From the IMG/VR virus record IMGVR_UViG_3300047546_000455, positions 1 through 24,965 of that record: 24,965 bases of DNA; one strand, 5' to 3'. The stretch comes from a virus. The notes under the pieces are model-generated. The model saw only the letters and a program-made list of their open reading frames with translations. It was not told the origin of the DNA and searched no databases. This document shows positions 22,793-24,965 of the stretch, one piece after another (position 1 is the first letter of the stretch; every line of letters starts with the position of its first letter). The position numbers were made by a program, and so were the translations under genes.

Positions 22793-24965
22793 TCAGACAC
22801 GCCAGTTATGGTCCCTTCGCGGGTTAATCATGGTGGTTTGGGGGTCTGGCGGGGTCGATGCGTACCGTTTCATGACATAGGCGTACCGGGTGGCGGACAA
22901 CAGGTCGTCTTGCAGCTTGACGATAAGCCCGTCCTTGCGGTGGTACAGGCGGAACTCCGCGAACCAGTCCTCCAGCCCCCGGAACACCTTGAACTTGCCA
23001 CGCTTCATGTCGTCGAACATGAGCGTCACACCTGCTTCGACACTGGTGCGGCTGGTCTTTTTGCCTTCCTCGTCGCCCGTTTCCGGGAGCTGCGCGTATT
23101 CGTGCAGCATCTTGGCGCCGTGCGCACGGTACTGCTCGGCCAACTGGATGCCGTCACCCTTGGACCGTTGCAAACCGTCCGCCGGCCAAGCCACCGGCAC
23201 CCAGTCGCCACGCTGTTTGATCCTCGGGACAATCTGCGCCGGGGTTTCGTTGCTAACCCGGTAGGTGTCGTACACGTACACCGTGTCGGTGTCGCGGTCC
23301 CAAGCCAGCCAAGCCCCCGCGCTCGGGTGGTCGATGCCGAAGTCCACCCCACAAATGATCGGCCAATGGTCTGGAATGGGGAACGGATCGACACTGATGG
23401 CGCTTTCGGCAATCGGCCACACGCGCCCACTGCCCAAGATGGGCACGCCCTTGGCCCGTGCTTCACGCTCGTGTTCCGGGTATGAGGCAATGATGCGCTG
23501 CCGGTCTTCCTCGCTGTAGTGGCCAACATCTTCAATAGTCATGTTGGTATCTGACCGGTCGGGCGTCGGGTTTTGCAAGAACAAGCGCACGACCTCGGAC
23601 ATACCAAGCAACGGGGTGAAGGTGATCCACACAATCCCCTTGGTCGCGTTGGTCCGGGTCAGCACCTCGGTGTAAATATCACTTGGCGGTTCCTCGTCCA
23701 GTGCGGCGAAGTCCAGCGTCTCGCCTTGGAGCTTGGATCGGCCCTTTTCGTAACTCTTGAAGTACAGGCGCGATACCAAGCCGCTCACGTGCTTGACGAA
23801 AACAGCGTCCACCGAGTCGGCAACACCCTGCGCGCGTTTGATCTCAATGATGAGTTTCTCGGGGATGGTGCCAGTGCCCCACTCCCCAGGCCGGCCCAGA
23901 ACTAAGCGTTGCAGGGTGTCGCGGGTCGATTCCATGGATTCGCCCAGCGCCCAGCCCGTCACACCCCGATTCCAGCGCTTGCCACGCCACCATTCTGGAT
24001 AAAGCCCGGTGAGGTGCATGGCAATCTCGTAGGCACTGCTCCACGTCTTGCCGCAGTTGTGGTGGTATATCCCTGCCGCTTTGTAGTTGTGCGTGTCTGG
24101 CACTTGAGCGTCTACTATCGGCTGGAAACCAATAGGCAGGATTGCTATAATCTCACTATTGCCGACTAGCTTAGGGGAAGATTGTGGGAAGAATATCGCC
24201 GCTTGCCGGTCATCACGAACAAATGCTGCGGTGGAATGCCCAAGGCTTAGAGCGTCAAGAGATTGCACAAAAGCTGGGAGTGTCAAAGCACACTGTGCAG
24301 GCGTATTTGCAGCGCCGCGGCATTCGGCCGGTGACGATGCGGGGCAAGGCGCTGTTACCCCAGGCGGATAGGGTCCGTCACATGGTTGAAGTCCTGCGTA
24401 TGACGCAAGCGCAAATTGCCGCAGAGCTTGGTGTGCATTTGACAACGGTAGAACGTCTGTGTGCATCGCTGGGCCTGCAAACGATGCGAACAGGGCCGCG
24501 CGCAGCGCATGGTCATTGTCAGCGGTGGGCAGGCGGTCGAATGCTTGAAAAGCATTGGTACATTGCTGTGTTCGTGCCTCTGCATCCGTACGCGAGAAGG
24601 ACAGGGTACGTTGCAGAGCATCGTTTGGTAGCTGAAGTGATGCTAGGGCGCTATCTTGATGAATCGGAAGTTGTGGATCACATAGATAGCCACACTCAAC
24701 ACAACTGGCCTGCCAATCTTCGAGTTTTCCCCAAAAACGCAGACCACTTGAAAGCGACATTAACTGGTCGAGAGAAATATAGCCGTGTTCGGTCAATATT
24801 CGGTGACTGGACGAGCAATCGACAAAGCGACCCTGTGCCGTCACTAAACGAAACGCTGGCTCAATGCCCTTCACAAACCCGTTTAGCAGTGGAGCATCAC
24901 ATTCGTATTCACCAGCCCACGAACGAACACGCACACCTTTCTCGAAGAAAGCTATGGCGCTCAGG
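22793..24965 (-). CDS. terL: Terminase large subunit interrupted by an intein, 5' end outside the window
   Basis: The frame is open from the right edge to a TGA at 22795-22793. The last 420 residues are the C-extein, starting CGKTWSSAYEIAMHLTGLYP: the end of the Walker A P-loop of the packaging ATPase. Counting from that Cys, Walker B is LDFAALDEE (about 114-122), the coupling motif is TFTPLLG (145-151), the nuclease domain begins CGVDFGIDHPS (235-245, first acidic residue D238), and DDLLSATRYAYV (383-394) holds the last acidic pair. Everything before the Cys codon (24055-24053) is intein. A GTG at 24934 is not a real start because the frame continues upstream with intein-like sequence. The mature enzyme powers DNA translocation and cuts concatemers, so its activity must depend on intein removal. 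Confidence 0.9.
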   Translation of the reverse strand, partial: LSAIAFFEKGVRVRSWAGEYECDAPLLNGFVKGIEPAFRLVTAQGRFVDCSSSHRILTEHGYISLDQLMSLSSGLRFWGKLEDWQASCVECGYLCDPQLPIHQDSALASLQLPNDALQRTLSFSRTDAEARTQQCTNAFQAFDRLPTADNDHALRAALFASFAGPAMHTDVLPLSNAHQALRQFALASYAGLQPCDGPYPPGVTAPCPASSPAECRGAANTPAQCALTLPAFVQSLDALSLGHSTAAFVRDDRQAAIFFPQSSPKLVGNSEIIAILPIGFQPIVDAQVPDTHNYKAAGIYHHNCGKTWSSAYEIAMHLTGLYPEWWRGKRWNRGVTGWALGESMESTRDTLQRLVLGRPGEWGTGTIPEKLIIEIKRAQGVADSVDAVFVKHVSGLVSRLYFKSYEKGRSKLQGETLDFAALDEEPPSDIYTEVLTRTNATKGIVWITFTPLLGMSEVVRLFLQNPTPDRSDTNMTIEDVGHYSEEDRQRIIASYPEHEREARAKGVPILGSGRVWPIAESAISVDPFPIPDHWPIICGVDFGIDHPSAGAWLAWDRDTDTVYVYDTYRVSNETPAQIVPRIKQRGDWVPVAWPADGLQRSKGDGIQLAEQYRAHGAKMLHEYAQLPETGDEEGKKTSRTSVEAGVTLMFDDMKRGKFKVFRGLEDWFAEFRLYHRKDGLIVKLQDDLLSATRYAYVMKRYASTPPDPQTTMINPRRDHNWRV
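24123..24151 (+). promoter_or_regulatory. Extended -10 sigma70-type promoter for the antisense HNH gene
   Basis: A perfect -10 TATAAT (24146-24151) is preceded by TGC (24143-24145), forming an extended -10. A partial -35, TGGAAA (four of six to TTGACA, 24123-24128), sits at a 17-base spacing. Transcription would start near 24158, about 26 bases before the GTG. The element lies within codons of the C-terminal Hint part of the intein on the opposite strand. Confidence 0.75.
24173..24178 (+). promoter_or_regulatory. Shine-Dalgarno sequence setting the GTG start of the HNH gene
   Basis: AGGGGA (24173-24178) lies five bases before the GTG at 24184 and just overlaps an in-frame TAG (24172-24174). 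The next in-frame ATG (24223) has no such site, so the GTG is preferred. Confidence 0.7.
24184..24965 (+). CDS. HTH-HTH-HNH homing endonuclease encoded antisense to the TerL intein, 3' end outside the window
   Basis: From the GTG, 260 residues are visible with no stop. Residues 24-47 form a helix-turn-helix (RQEIAQKLGVSKHTVQAYLQ RRGI) and residues 73-98 a second (TQAQIAAELGVHLTTVERLC), probably for DNA recognition. The HNH nuclease follows: GYVAEHRLVAEVMLGRYLDE (141-160), SEVVDHIDS (161-169, catalytic-type His166), HNWPANLRVF (173-182, conserved Asn178) and HLKATLTGRE (188-197). This matches the HNH_3-type domain of phage homing endonucleases. A polar tail (198-260 and beyond) lies opposite the N-terminal Hint codons. 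The gene has its own extended -10 promoter and ribosome-binding site and is the only plus-strand gene in the window. By inference it cuts intein-free terL alleles and so drives spread of the intein. The nuclease family is sure; the homing target is inferred. Confidence 0.88.
   Translation, partial: MGRISPLAGHHEQMLRWNAQGLERQEIAQKLGVSKHTVQAYLQRRGIRPVTMRGKALLPQADRVRHMVEVLRMTQAQIAAELGVHLTTVERLCASLGLQTMRTGPRAAHGHCQRWAGGRMLEKHWYIAVFVPLHPYARRTGYVAEHRLVAEVMLGRYLDESEVVDHIDSHTQHNWPANLRVFPKNADHLKATLTGREKYSRVRSIFGDWTSNRQSDPVPSLNETLAQCPSQTRLAVEHHIRIHQPTNEHAHLSRRKLWRS

Larger units (their letters stand above)
24056..24965 (-). mobile_element. Intein in the Walker A motif of TerL, N-terminus outside the window
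   Basis: About 303 intein residues are visible. Near the edge comes VRVRSWAGEYECDAPLLNGF, then Hint block B, GRFVDCSSSHRILTEHGY (24832-24779), with S-x-x-H in place of the usual T-x-x-H. The C-terminal splicing blocks F and G are IVDAQVPDTHNYKAAG and IYHHN, giving the canonical penultimate His, terminal Asn and +1 Cys (junction 24056/24055). Between the blocks lie about 200 residues with no LAGLIDADG or sense-strand HNH motif, Ala/Pro/Cys-rich and unlike a folded nuclease. This linker lies opposite the plus-strand HNH gene. Composition is about 48% GC in sampled lines, lower than the C-extein. Block A, with the first catalytic residue, must lie just outside the window. The intein identity is secure; splicing is predicted. 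Confidence 0.9.

Noticed and set aside
24190-24760. In-frame homing endonuclease within the intein
   Set aside because: The minus-strand linker shows no LAGLIDADG, HNH, GIY-YIG or Vsr motif; only the plus strand encodes an HNH domain.
24932-24934. GTG as the start of a 713-residue terminase
   Set aside because: The frame continues upstream to the window edge with further intein-type sequence (AIAFFEKG), so the codon is internal to the intein.
24056-24965. Group I or II intron instead of an intein in terL
   Set aside because: The frame is open through the whole insert, and protein-splicing motifs (block B, block F, HHN|C) are present at the right places.

Overview
This window is the virion-morphogenesis module of a tailed phage (podovirus-like) of a GC-rich bacterium, probably a proteobacterium. 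No host genes are visible. Nearly every gene lies on the minus strand, tightly packed with ATGA/GTGA overlaps. Reading in the direction of transcription (high to low coordinate), the order is: large terminase, P22-like portal, three small or unknown proteins with a pair of LamG-type adhesion genes, terminator, scaffold, N4-gp56-type major capsid protein, small head protein, terminator, head protein, two connector/adaptor proteins, two paralogous small tail proteins, an Ala-rich structural protein, a fiber adaptor, a 1303-residue tail fiber, a holin-like protein, a gp10-like tail hub/stabilisation protein, a gpJ-like fiber with a coiled-coil repeat, an XkdW-like small protein, a cupin-like protein, two ejection-type proteins, and the N-terminus of a third ejection protein carrying a peptidoglycan hydrolase domain.

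The most notable region is the right end (24056-24965). The terminase frame is interrupted by an intein inserted inside the Walker A P-loop: the frame reads ...HHN|CGKT..., with Cys as the +1 residue. The intein has Hint blocks B, F and G but no homing endonuclease in its own reading frame. Instead, its roughly 200-residue non-Hint linker lies exactly opposite a plus-strand gene. That gene (from a GTG at 24184 to beyond the window edge) encodes two helix-turn-helix motifs followed by an HNH nuclease domain. It has its own extended -10 promoter (TGC-TATAAT, 24143-24151) and a Shine-Dalgarno sequence. I read this as an intein whose homing endonuclease is encoded antisense to it. The two genes interleave their conserved cores: the nuclease core sits opposite the dispensable linker, its tail opposite the N-terminal Hint, and its promoter inside the C-terminal Hint codons. 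I know of no described family with this arrangement, but I could not search.

Other points of interest are a probable broken two-domain LamG gene, two rho-independent terminators that split the operon around the capsid block, an AT-richer and probably transferred receptor-binding tip on the long fiber, and a mosaic of P22-like, N4-like and lambda-J-like parts.
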